Source: a virus
IMG/VR virus record: IMGVR_UViG_3300050821_006660
Location: 1-31,786 of that record
Reading direction: 5' to 3' (one strand)
Length of the DNA: 31,786 bases
Under the pieces are notes generated by a model, which saw nothing but the letters and a program-made list of their open reading frames with translations, did no database searches and was not told where the DNA came from. Both the position numbers and the translations under genes were made by a program. Positions 21,083-27,699 of the stretch are shown here, piece by piece (within the stretch, counting starts at the first letter, position 1; each line of letters opens with the position of its first letter).

Positions 21083-21427
21083 ATGCGAAGCACCCCTCTC
21101 CGTCCCTCTCTCAAGCCCATCCCCCGCTACACGGCATTACGGCCCGTGGGGCCGGCGAAAGCAAAGCGCGATGCCAAGTACAAGAAGTACATGGCGAGCG
21201 CGGCGTGGAAGAAAAAGCGCGATGCCGTCATCGCACGAGCGGCGGGCAACTGCGAGCGGTGCGGGACTCCGTTCGCCGACCAGGGCGTGACGACCTGTCA
21301 CCATGTGACGTATGTCCGATTTGGGCATGAGCGACTGACGGATCTCATCGCGATCTGCTGGGCCTGTAATGAGGACTTCCACGGGAACGCGTACTGGCGA
21401 TCACGGCATCGGAGAATCACATCATGA
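21083..21427 (+). CDS. HNH endonuclease (114 aa)
   Basis: The basic N-terminal half is followed by a complete HNH core: CERC at 57-60, CHH at 72-74 with the catalytic-type His, and a second Cys pair CWAC at 92-95 followed by His100. Zinc-bound HNH nucleases of this size nick or cut DNA. In tailed phages they often sit beside terminase, but here none is visible, so a free-standing homing or replication-related nuclease is likely. Confidence 0.85.
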   Translation: MRSTPLRPSLKPIPRYTALRPVGPAKAKRDAKYKKYMASAAWKKKRDAVIARAAGNCERCGTPFADQGVTTCHHVTYVRFGHERLTDLIAICWACNEDFHGNAYWRSRHRRITS

Positions 21428-21651
21428 GACGCCCCATCGATTTCGGTGTGGTCGGCGCCTTCGCCTTCTTCGGTCTCGTCTGCGGGATCTGCGGCTATGC
21501 GATCGGATGGGATCAAGCGTGCGTTCCAACATCACCAGTAAGGACATCCGGGATAGACCACGAACGGTCAACGGCCAGTGCCATCTGCGTGCAAGAGTCG
21601 GCGTGGCGGGACGGGCTGACGGTCGCGTGTGCGCGAGAGCTAGATCGATGA
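21424..21651 (+). CDS. Membrane microprotein interrupted by dyad copy K (75 aa)
   Basis: One hydrophobic helix spans residues ~7-28 (FGVVGAFAFFGLVCGICGYA). The segment TSGIDHERSTAS near residues 41-52 is encoded by dyad copy K in frame, acting as linker between the membrane helix and a short Cys-containing tail. Coupled on both sides by ATGA. Function unknown. Confidence 0.65.
   Translation: MRRPIDFGVVGAFAFFGLVCGICGYAIGWDQACVPTSPVRTSGIDHERSTASAICVQESAWRDGLTVACARELDR
21546..21576 (+). repeat. Dispersed dyad repeat, copy K
   Basis: Plus-oriented copy with variant left arm (ATCCGGGATAGACC), spacer ACGAAC and right arm GGTCAACGGCC. It is the only copy well inside a gene. Confidence 0.8.
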
Positions 21652-21794
21652 TCCGCGATGCGCTCTGGGCGTATATACTCGTCCGCGCGGCACTCCTCGT
21701 CAGCCTCGTGACGTCCGGCGTGTTGCTGCGCCTCAACGGCCGGCTGATGCGCGAATTGGCCGAGTGTCGCTCCGCGAAGCGAGTCGCGCGATGA
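21648..21794 (+). CDS. Membrane microprotein (48 aa)
   Basis: A hydrophobic helix (AYILVRAALLVSLVTSGVLL) precedes a basic tail. It is coupled to both neighbours by four-base overlaps and is the second membrane microprotein in a row. No function recognised. Confidence 0.6.
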   Translation: MIRDALWAYILVRAALLVSLVTSGVLLRLNGRLMRELAECRSAKRVAR

Positions 21795-22333
21795 CATCGT
21801 ACGCGAACACGCAGTACGACGACCAGGGGCGCGCTCGGGGGTTCGGCGAGTTCGATGTCGTCTGGGATCCGGCCACGAGGACCAACCGCGTATTAACTGA
21901 GGGAGACCTACGACCGATGCGCAACCTGCAAGGCCACGGCTTCATCGTCGTCTCGACGGATGGCCAGTTGATCTCCGAAGAATTGGCGACGTACGACGAC
22001 GCGCTGGACAAGGCGGCCGAGTTCTTGGACGCTCCGAAGCCCGGCGTCGTGATCTACGAAGCCCTGGGGCTCATCCGGCCGCGGCGGGATGTGGTGGCAC
22101 GGATGACGAAACGCGGGGCCGAGCTCGAAGCGCAGCGGACGACCAAGTCATTGCCGATCCCGAGAGACTACGAAGGGGAAGCGCAAGACGAAGTCGACGA
22201 GATCGCGCCAGCGAGCGACGAACCAAAGCCCGCCGAGCGTACAGGGCACGAGGTCGCAGGCACGGCATACGATGCTGGCGCGGCCGCTCACGAACTGGTG
22301 GGGCGCGACAAGAAGCCGCGCCGAGAACTGTGA
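21791..22333 (+). CDS. Acidic protein of unknown function (180 aa)
   Basis: The N-terminal ~100 residues look like a folded alpha/beta domain (HGFIVVSTDGQLISEELATY). The C-terminal ~60 residues are charged, Ala/Glu/Pro-rich and probably disordered. Start ATG overlaps the upstream stop. No family recognised. Confidence 0.65.
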   Translation: MTSYANTQYDDQGRARGFGEFDVVWDPATRTNRVLTEGDLRPMRNLQGHGFIVVSTDGQLISEELATYDDALDKAAEFLDAPKPGVVIYEALGLIRPRRDVVARMTKRGAELEAQRTTKSLPIPRDYEGEAQDEVDEIAPASDEPKPAERTGHEVAGTAYDAGAAAHELVGRDKKPRREL

Positions 22334-22533
22334 CGGTCCGCGCCTACCTCTGCATTTTGATCCCGCTCGCGAGCGGGTTGTTGTGTCATTGGAGGTACCG
22401 GCAGTTGTCAGGGATGCCAACGAATTCCATGCCCATCCATCGCCGGCAACAGGCGCTTTTCCGTACGGCGTGGTTCTGCTACGGGATGGCTGCGTGCAGC
22501 CTCGTGTTGTTCGTGACCTGGGCGGTGACGTGA
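22330..22533 (+). CDS. Two-pass membrane microprotein (67 aa)
   Basis: GTG start in a GTGA overlap. Hydrophobic segments lie near residues 4-18 and 45-65 with a basic loop between, so both ends face the same side. Topology would suit a small holin-like or envelope-modifying protein, but this is not specific. Confidence 0.6.
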   Translation: MTVRAYLCILIPLASGLLCHWRYRQLSGMPTNSMPIHRRQQALFRTAWFCYGMAACSLVLFVTWAVT

Positions 22534-22874
22534 GCGATCGCATGGCGTTGGTACTCAGATGCCTCGCGGCCGGCCTTTGGGGCGGGTTCTTCCTGCAAGC
22601 GTGCGAAGCGCGGGTCGCCGTCTCCTCGCATGCGGCCGACTCGGCGCGCGCCGAAGGGGAGTCCCTCCCCCGGATGCGGGCCACGCACATCTCTGACCCT
22701 GAACCCGGACCCATCGAGCACGTGAAGGGCTATCGTATCTTTCAGGCGGGAGACTGTACCGTCTGGCGGTTCCAAGACTCAGTCGGGATACACTACCTGG
22801 CGGAAGGGCGGAACACATCGTTTAGCCCAGCCAATCACGCGCAAAACGCGCTCGCGTGTTCTGTGGCGCGATGA
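22530..22874 (+). CDS. Putative lipoprotein (114 aa)
   Basis: GTG start in a GTGA overlap. The N-terminus MALVLRCLAAGLWGGFFLQAC, counted from the internal Met, resembles a signal peptide ending in a lipobox-like LQAC. The soluble domain has GYRIFQAGDCTVWRFQDSVG, which looks like a small beta domain. An envelope-exposed lipoprotein could act in superinfection exclusion or lysis; this is inferred from the signal alone. Confidence 0.55.
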   Translation: MSDRMALVLRCLAAGLWGGFFLQACEARVAVSSHAADSARAEGESLPRMRATHISDPEPGPIEHVKGYRIFQAGDCTVWRFQDSVGIHYLAEGRNTSFSPANHAQNALACSVAR

Positions 22875-23080
22875 GCGGAGAGAAGCAAGTCATGGCGATA
22901 TTTCGCCGCCGAGAAGCCCTGGGCGGGATGGATGAGGTGCGGGTCTACTCATTCCCTGGCGATTTCTACTGTTTCGCGCAACGGGTCGGCGATACGTCGA
23001 GCTCTACTCCCAAGCTCGACTTCCTGTCGTTGGCTGATATGCTGACGTTCTGTGGGTATGTGCGAGGGGATTCACCATGA
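22871..23080 (+). CDS. Small protein of unknown function (69 aa)
   Basis: The start overlaps the upstream stop. It has two short beta-like segments (EVRVYSFPGDFYCFAQRV) and a hydrophobic helix near LSLADMLTFCGYV. No family recognised. Confidence 0.6.
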   Translation: MSGEKQVMAIFRRREALGGMDEVRVYSFPGDFYCFAQRVGDTSSSTPKLDFLSLADMLTFCGYVRGDSP

Positions 23081-23394
23081 GCAAACTACGCCCCGAGTGC
23101 ACGACGGGTACGAAACCGGCAATCCCTGACGATACCGCGCTCTTTCTCATCCGCGATGCGGTAGCAAGGCGCAAGTCGCTCATCTACGGGAAGCTTCACG
23201 ATGGGAAGGGCCACCATTGCGCTATCGGCGCGTTCTGGGACGACAACCCGAATGCGACGCTGACGTTTCGGCTGATCGACGAGGTGGCGACGGTGAATGA
23301 TTCGGTAGGCCCGACTGCCACGGCGCGAGAGCGGTGGCAAAAGGTCAACGAGTGGTTGCGCTGGAAGATCAAACGCCTAGCCGGAGCAACGTGA
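23077..23394 (+). CDS. Phage accessory protein with CAIGAF motif (105 aa)
   Basis: The arrangement of an N-terminal helix (ALFLIRDAVARRK), a central CAIGAF after a Gly-His-His stretch, and VNDSV near residue 73 recalls small phage proteins of the DUF6197-like kind. I cannot confirm membership by eye. Overlaps both neighbours. Confidence 0.55.
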   Translation: MSKLRPECTTGTKPAIPDDTALFLIRDAVARRKSLIYGKLHDGKGHHCAIGAFWDDNPNATLTFRLIDEVATVNDSVGPTATARERWQKVNEWLRWKIKRLAGAT

Positions 23395-24125
23395 AACCGA
23401 AGCCCAGGGGTGGACCGAGAACGGTCAAGCGCAAGGTCCAACGTGAGCGCGACGCGATTGCCGAGCGACTGACCACAGCGGACCTCGATGCGCTGGCCGG
23501 CCGGACAGACCCCGTCAACATCGCCGGCCCTTACGAAGAAGCGACAGGCCTCGACAACATCGTCGACGGCCAACCCATCCCGCCTCCGACTGCCGTGCCC
23601 TTCTCGCCCCAGCCCGCCCCCTGGTCCTGCCAGTGCGGCGTCGATCGCAACAGCGCCTTGGTCGACGAGTGTCCCGTCTGTCACACCAAACGCCCCTACG
23701 AGTACACAGCGCCTAAACCGGTACTGGCTGTGCCATCGGACTATCCCCAACCGGGAGAGTCGATGGCAGACTACGCGGCACGGATGCAGCAGGGGAAACT
23801 CGCCGATACGACGAAAGACGTGACAGTCGAAGGCGGCATCCAGACGGCCGACCCCGGCCGCGCCCGCGAGCTGCCCGACCCGAAAGGCATGCTGGCCAAA
23901 GGCTACGCGAGCCCCATCCAGTTCGCCGGCCCCGTCGGCTCGGTCGACGTGGACCCGTTGGTCTTACAGATGGCGCTCGACGTCGCGAACAAAGCCGCAC
24001 AGACAGGCGTCGTGCAGTCGGTGACGGTGGGACTCAAGAACCCATCGCAGGCGAGATGCATCGTCCGGTTTGATCTCGATGTCGCATCGGTCCCGTGGCC
24101 GAGAGGAGTAAAAGATGAGGGCTAG
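23391..24125 (+). CDS. Zinc-ribbon protein of unknown function (244 aa)
   Basis: GTG start in a GTGA overlap. Residues ~5-14 come from dyad copy L read in a different frame (PRGGPRTVKR), giving a basic N-terminus. Around residue 80, WSCQCGVDRNSALVDECPVC matches the W-C-x-C ... C-x2-C pattern of RanBP2-like zinc ribbons. The C-terminal domain is soluble and beta-rich (VQSVTVGLKNPSQARCIVRF). Function unknown. Confidence 0.65.
   Translation: MKPKPRGGPRTVKRKVQRERDAIAERLTTADLDALAGRTDPVNIAGPYEEATGLDNIVDGQPIPPPTAVPFSPQPAPWSCQCGVDRNSALVDECPVCHTKRPYEYTAPKPVLAVPSDYPQPGESMADYAARMQQGKLADTTKDVTVEGGIQTADPGRARELPDPKGMLAKGYASPIQFAGPVGSVDVDPLVLQMALDVANKAAQTGVVQSVTVGLKNPSQARCIVRFDLDVASVPWPRGVKDEG
23405..23430 (+). 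repeat. Dispersed dyad repeat, copy L
   Basis: Plus-oriented copy, CAGGGGTGGACC-GAGAAC-GGTCAAGC. It is translated in a frame different from copies B, F, M and N, so the protein sequence is not what is conserved. Confidence 0.85.
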
Positions 24126-24435
24126 CGGGGTGGACCAAGAACGGTCAACGGCCAGTTCACGGACATGGGATCTCACGCTGCCGGGGACGGGCGTCGTCGA
24201 CTACGCGTTCTCTCCGAAAGACAAGGGCCAGCGCGCGACGATCACGCTGTTCACTGTAGGCGGTCGACTACCGCAGCCCGGCGATGCCGTGATCATCCCA
24301 CACCACAAGGACCGCCGACCCGGCGCCGAGACGGCGCGTTATCGCGTAGTCGCGACGCGTCGACCATCCGATCCGGGAGACATGGGATTTTGCGATCTCG
24401 AGTTCTGGCCGCGAAAGGCAAACGTCGATGCCTAG
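24115..24435 (+). CDS. Beta-rich small protein with repeat-encoded N-terminus (106 aa)
   Basis: The start overlaps the upstream gene by 11 bases. SGVDQERSTAS at residues 4-14 is encoded by dyad copy M. The remainder is beta-rich (ATITLFTVGGRLPQPGDAVI, ARYRVVATRR), resembling a small OB- or SH3-like barrel. No family recognised. Confidence 0.65.
   Translation: MRASGVDQERSTASSRTWDLTLPGTGVVDYAFSPKDKGQRATITLFTVGGRLPQPGDAVIIPHHKDRRPGAETARYRVVATRRPSDPGDMGFCDLEFWPRKANVDA
24126..24153 (+). repeat. Dispersed dyad repeat, copy M
   Basis: Plus-oriented copy, CGGGGTGGACC-AAGAAC-GGTCAACGGCC, in frame at codons 4-13. Confidence 0.9.
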
Positions 24436-24667
24436 GCACCTCGCCACGATCGGCCGGCTGACGGTCTGGCTCAACGAGCAAGTGCCATCGAGCATGGAAG
24501 ACACGGTCTCTGTGCAACTCGTCCCCGATTCCAAGTACGGCGCTACGCTGGATCTCGATGAGTCCGTCGAGTTAGCCCGGCTCTTGATCAAGACGGCGGC
24601 GCAACACGGATGGGGGGCGGATGAAGATCGACAAAGAGTCATCGCGTGGGCACAGGTGAAGAAATGA
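24428..24667 (+). CDS. Small protein of unknown function (79 aa)
   Basis: A strand-like start (IGRLTVWLNEQV) is followed by an acidic middle and a helix (ESVELARLLIKTAAQHGWG). It overlaps the preceding gene by eight bases and the next by four. Function unknown. Confidence 0.6.
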   Translation: MPRHLATIGRLTVWLNEQVPSSMEDTVSVQLVPDSKYGATLDLDESVELARLLIKTAAQHGWGADEDRQRVIAWAQVKK

Positions 24668-24945
24668 GCGAGGCATCAGGGGTGGACCAAGAACGGTCAA
24701 CGACGGTGCCGCCGCATTGGTGGCTCGCGCGGCTAGAAATGACCGAGTCCGTCCGCCTGGGCGAGCACGACGCCGTGCGGCTCAGTAGCGCCGAGCGGGC
24801 CGTCGAGGGCATCAACATGGCCGATGCGCTCAACGTGGCGGTCTCTTTACTGCGCGATCAGATCCGCCCGTGTCGGTCCATTCTTCTCCGCATCGATGGC
24901 CCCGTTGACAGTTCGTGGCTTGACCCGCAGGCGAAGAAGTCGTGA
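24664..24945 (+). CDS. Small protein with repeat-encoded N-terminus (93 aa)
   Basis: MSEA is followed by SGVDQERSTT encoded by dyad copy N, nearly identical in layout to the start of the unrelated gene at 7690. The rest is alpha/beta (LSSAERAVEGINMADALNVA). Start overlaps the upstream stop (ATGA). Function unknown. Confidence 0.65.
   Translation: MSEASGVDQERSTTVPPHWWLARLEMTESVRLGEHDAVRLSSAERAVEGINMADALNVAVSLLRDQIRPCRSILLRIDGPVDSSWLDPQAKKS
24675..24704 (+). repeat. Dispersed dyad repeat, copy N
   Basis: Plus-oriented copy matching copy B over ATCAGGGG through GGTCAACGAC without a change. Confidence 0.9.
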
Positions 24946-25190
24946 TCGTGCTCGCGGCGTGCATCGCGTTGGTCGTCGGTCTCGGGGTGGGCGCCGGCGC
25001 CGAGCGGTACCTCTTTCGCCGCAAGCACAGTCGCGCCATCTCGGCGCTCGGCCGGATGATCGGAGGGCCCAAAGGGCGCGTGACCTATTCGTATCAGCAT
25101 CCGAGCGGGAAGGGTGAAGCGGACATCTTGAACTTGATCCCGCCCGAGGACCGGACCTCGCTCATGGATCTATGGAGGGACGCGCGGTGA
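24942..25190 (+). CDS. Membrane-anchored small protein (82 aa)
   Basis: GTG start in a GTGA overlap. An N-terminal hydrophobic helix (IVLAACIALVVGLGVGAGA) is followed by a basic stretch and an acidic C-terminus. It pairs with the next gene, whose product has the same layout. Function unknown. Confidence 0.6.
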   Translation: MIVLAACIALVVGLGVGAGAERYLFRRKHSRAISALGRMIGGPKGRVTYSYQHPSGKGEADILNLIPPEDRTSLMDLWRDAR

Positions 25191-25444
25191 TCACGCTCGC
25201 CGTCATCGGCGTCGCCCTCGGCCTGCTGGGCGCAGGATTCGGGCTCGGCGGTCTCCACGCCAACCGGAGATGGCGGAAGTACATCGACAGCCGGCGGGTG
25301 CACGGCTCACGCTCGGTCCAGTGGATCCGAGATACGATCGCGCATCTGCCAGAGCACGAGACCGTTTACCTCGGGCTCTCAGACGAAGAAGCCCGCGCGC
25401 GGTACGGACGTCGTCTTAATTTCCCGTTCTCGGTCAAGCTATGA
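25187..25444 (+). CDS. Membrane-anchored small protein (85 aa)
   Basis: GTG start in a GTGA overlap. An N-terminal Gly-rich hydrophobic helix (VITLAVIGVALGLLGAGFGL) precedes a basic juxtamembrane segment (NRRWRKYIDSRRVHG) and a soluble tail. No family recognised. Confidence 0.6.
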   Translation: MITLAVIGVALGLLGAGFGLGGLHANRRWRKYIDSRRVHGSRSVQWIRDTIAHLPEHETVYLGLSDEEARARYGRRLNFPFSVKL

Positions 25445-25446
25445 TG
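25424..25446 (-). repeat. Possible eroded dyad copy
   Basis: CCCGTTCTCGGTCAAGC followed by ATGATG matches copy G around the spacer and at the downstream start, but both arms are damaged. It could be coincidence. Confidence 0.3.
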
Positions 25447-25608
25447 TTGCCGGACGGGAGATCGCACGAGGAGTTTGACCGCGACCGTAAGGCGTTCGAG
25501 GATCATCTCGACAAGTGCGAGCAGTGCGAGAACCACCCGTTCGCGATGTGTCCGATCGGTATCATGAAGCTTCGCGTCGCGGCACTGGGCGCGAGCCCCC
25601 GCCGTTGA
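25441..25608 (+). CDS. Zinc-finger-like microprotein (55 aa)
   Basis: The ATG overlaps the upstream stop (ATGATG). FEDHLDKCEQCENHPFAMCP has the His-x3-Cys-x2-Cys layout of small phage zinc-binding proteins, reminiscent of anti-sigma zinc fingers. The stop lies inside dyad copy O. A regulatory role is possible but unproven. Confidence 0.65.
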   Translation: MMLPDGRSHEEFDRDRKAFEDHLDKCEQCENHPFAMCPIGIMKLRVAALGASPRR

Positions 25609-25631
25609 TCGTTCTCGGTCTATCCCATGAG
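25602..25631 (-). repeat. Dispersed dyad repeat, copy O
   Basis: Minus-oriented copy, CGTTGATC-GTTCTC-GGTCTATCCCATGA. It contains the stop of one gene and lies nine bases before the preferred start of the next. Confidence 0.85.
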
Positions 25632-25640
25632 GTGGTATTT

Positions 25641-25823
25641 GTGAAGTACCGCGCCACGCTCACCATCGAACTGGAAATACCGGACGACTATTCGGGCCTC
25701 GCCTCGCAAGCGCTTGACGGGATCATCGACCGGATGCAGTACGACTATTACGGCAACCGCATCACGCGCGTCAGCTATACCGATCTCGCCCCCGTCGTTG
25801 ACCCTTCTCGGTCTATCCCATAG
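25641..25823 (+). CDS. Small protein with repeat-encoded C-terminus (60 aa)
   Basis: GTG 25641 is preferred because GAGG lies eight bases upstream; in-frame GTG 25632 is an alternative. The product has a beta strand (YRATLTIELEIP), a helix and a second strand (NRITRVSY), and ends VVDPSRSIP from dyad copy P, whose last bases are the stop codon. Function unknown. Confidence 0.6.
   Translation: MKYRATLTIELEIPDDYSGLASQALDGIIDRMQYDYYGNRITRVSYTDLAPVVDPSRSIP
25794..25823 (-). repeat. Dispersed dyad repeat, copy P
   Basis: Minus-oriented copy, CGTTGACC-CTTCTC-GGTCTATCCCATAG. It ends exactly with a stop codon, 13 bases before the next ATG. It is the last copy before the virion region. Confidence 0.9.
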
Positions 25824-25836
25824 CCTTGATTTTCTC

Positions 25837-26112
25837 ATGCCCCAGCCCCCCGCATTGCCCGACGCGGTCGCCTTCCGCGAGATGTGCTTAAAAGCGAACG
25901 ACCGAAGCCAGCAGGCGCAGTTGATGATGGAAATCTCAGATGAGAAAGCCGGCTACTTCATCGCCCAGTTGCCGAACAAGTTCGCGTTAAAGCCGGTGGT
26001 CGTCTTCTTGGATGCCCAGGCGTTAGAACTGGCGTGCGCCAGCTGGCTCATCACCAGAAACAAGCTCGCGCAGCAGATGGAAGCCACGCTCGGACAAGCG
26101 GTGAAGGAATAG
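25837..26112 (+). CDS. Helical protein of unknown function (91 aa)
   Basis: A helical soluble protein (VAFREMCLKANDRSQQAQLM, LACASWLITRNKLAQQMEAT). The ATG is chosen because it lies just past copy P and the upstream frame has no support. It precedes the two genes leading into the 451 aa protein and may work with them. Function unknown. Confidence 0.6.
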   Translation: MPQPPALPDAVAFREMCLKANDRSQQAQLMMEISDEKAGYFIAQLPNKFALKPVVVFLDAQALELACASWLITRNKLAQQMEATLGQAVKE

Positions 26113-26113
26113 C

Positions 26114-26344
26114 ATGCCACTCGATCCGCACGCGGCGCGCACGGACCTCACCACGCGCGAGTGCGCCAAGATCATCGGCGGCACCCTCGGCGGCCTCGTC
26201 GGGATGACGCAAGACGCCGAGGTCCGCGACGCGATCCGGTGGTGGGCGTCCCTCTCTGATGAGCAGTGGGCCGAAGTGATCAAGATGATGCGTTCCGCCG
26301 CGCAGGGCACATCGACGTTCATCGGCAAGAAGGGGCTGCACTAA
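26114..26344 (+). CDS. Helical small protein (76 aa)
   Basis: It starts one base after the previous stop and ends in TAATG, shared with the next start. The product is helical (ECAKIIGGTLGGLVGMTQD, IRWWASLSDEQWAEVIKMM). No function recognised. Confidence 0.65.
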   Translation: MPLDPHAARTDLTTRECAKIIGGTLGGLVGMTQDAEVRDAIRWWASLSDEQWAEVIKMMRSAAQGTSTFIGKKGLH

Positions 26345-27699
26345 TGCCACGGAAACGGGCGGTCAAAGTGGGGTCGGTGCCTGACGGGGGCGGGGTGACG
26401 GTCACTGTTACGCCTGAAACAGAGCCGCACCCGGAGATCCCCAGCGACGAGCAAAAGGCGGCGGACGCCGAGCTGGCGACGCTCGAGACGGAGAACCCGC
26501 GCGGATCTCATGTCGTGCTCTGGCGCGTGCACCGGATGACAGGGCAGAAAAGCCGGCTGGGAAAATTCACCACGAACATCGTCGACGGCGATTGGGTGGC
26601 CGACCAGTTTGGCGGCGGGAAGTTCACCGGGCAGAAGTTCCGTCCGAAAAAGTCGGGCGGATTCGAGTACGCGGGCGTGATCGAGTTTGACATCGACGAG
26701 GCTCTGTTTCCGCCCAAGGTGCCATCGTGGGCGCCGGGAGCCGCGAAGCCCGCCACCGGACCCGTGTCGAATGGCGACGGCACCGCCGCGGGTGTGCGTG
26801 TTGGCGGTGCTGATCTCATCGAAGCCGGCATCTTGCAGCTCTTCCAAGCCTCGCAGGGCATGCAGCAGATGCAGACGCAGATGATGATGGCGTTCATCGA
26901 GAAGATGTCCCACACGCCGGAGCGGAAAGAGACGGACCTCATGCCGCTCATCGTGGCGCTCATCGAGAAGCGCAAAGACCCGATGGAGATCGCGCGCGAG
27001 CTGTTCGAGACGACGAGCAAGGCGAACGCACGCGCACCTGAACCGCCCTCGGCGATGGTCGATGCGTTGGCGCTCATGGACCGGTTCGAGGCCCGCGCGC
27101 GACGGAACGCGGGCGCCGCCGCCGATCCCGCGGATGACACGTGGCTCGGCTACTTGAAGACCGCGACCCCAGAAGTCGTAGGGCTGTTCAAAGAGTTCCT
27201 GTCGACGCGCGCCGACTTGGCTCGCCGCGGGATCGATCCGGCGACCGGCCTCCCCGTCAATGGGGCGGGTGCTGTCGCCGGAGCTCCGGCCGCACCGCCG
27301 TCGCTACCTCCCCCCGCTCCCGCGCCCACGGCCTACATGCCACCCGAAGCGGTGGCCGCAGCGGCGGGCGTCACCCCGTCTGTCGTCGTCTCAGGGCCCG
27401 TCACCGATCCCTCTATGCCGTTCTGGGCGCCGTTCTTAAAGCCCTTCGTGGCCGAGTTCCTAGACTATGCCAAACGAGGGAAAGACCCGAAGGCATGCGC
27501 CGACTTACTCCTCACCCGGCTTGAGCTCAACGACCAGCTCGAGTTAGCCGCGCCACTCATCGACGACTCGACGTTCGGGGCGCAGTTCGTGAAAGCGTTC
27601 CCGGAGTTTCAGCCGTATGCGGTGTGGGTGGAGATGATGCTCCAGGCGGGACGAGAGGACTTGAGCCAGAGCGATGACGGGGAGAGCGACACGGAGTGA
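26344..27699 (+). CDS. Large protein of unknown function, possible assembly or scaffold protein (451 aa)
   Basis: Residues ~50-130 form a small beta domain with HVVLWRVHRMTGQKSRLGKF and DWVADQFGGGKFTGQKFRP. Then come Met/Gln-rich helices (LQLFQASQGMQQMQTQMMMA), a charged helical region, a Pro/Ala-rich linker near 320-345, and an acidic helical C-terminus. I see no ATPase, protease or nuclease motif, so it is not a recognisable terminase or packaging ATPase. The helical, Gln/Met-rich and linker-rich design fits an assembly scaffold or a large internal virion protein. It is translationally coupled to the methylase gene. Confidence 0.6.
   Translation: MPRKRAVKVGSVPDGGGVTVTVTPETEPHPEIPSDEQKAADAELATLETENPRGSHVVLWRVHRMTGQKSRLGKFTTNIVDGDWVADQFGGGKFTGQKFRPKKSGGFEYAGVIEFDIDEALFPPKVPSWAPGAAKPATGPVSNGDGTAAGVRVGGADLIEAGILQLFQASQGMQQMQTQMMMAFIEKMSHTPERKETDLMPLIVALIEKRKDPMEIARELFETTSKANARAPEPPSAMVDALALMDRFEARARRNAGAAADPADDTWLGYLKTATPEVVGLFKEFLSTRADLARRGIDPATGLPVNGAGAVAGAPAAPPSLPPPAPAPTAYMPPEAVAAAAGVTPSVVVSGPVTDPSMPFWAPFLKPFVAEFLDYAKRGKDPKACADLLLTRLELNDQLELAAPLIDDSTFGAQFVKAFPEFQPYAVWVEMMLQAGREDLSQSDDGESDTE

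Noticed and set aside
21083-21427. HNH gene as part of a terminase module
   Set aside because: No large or small terminase lies next to it; neighbours are accessory microproteins.
7701-25823. Dispersed dyads as a CRISPR array
   Set aside because: Copies are kilobases apart, in both orientations and partly coding. There are no regular spacers and no cas genes.
13299-25823. Dyads as sigma-70-type promoters (TTGACC as -35)
   Set aside because: Minus-oriented copies place TTGACC on the + strand, but no TATAAT-like box lies 16-18 bases downstream consistently. Plus-oriented copies would point away from the genes.
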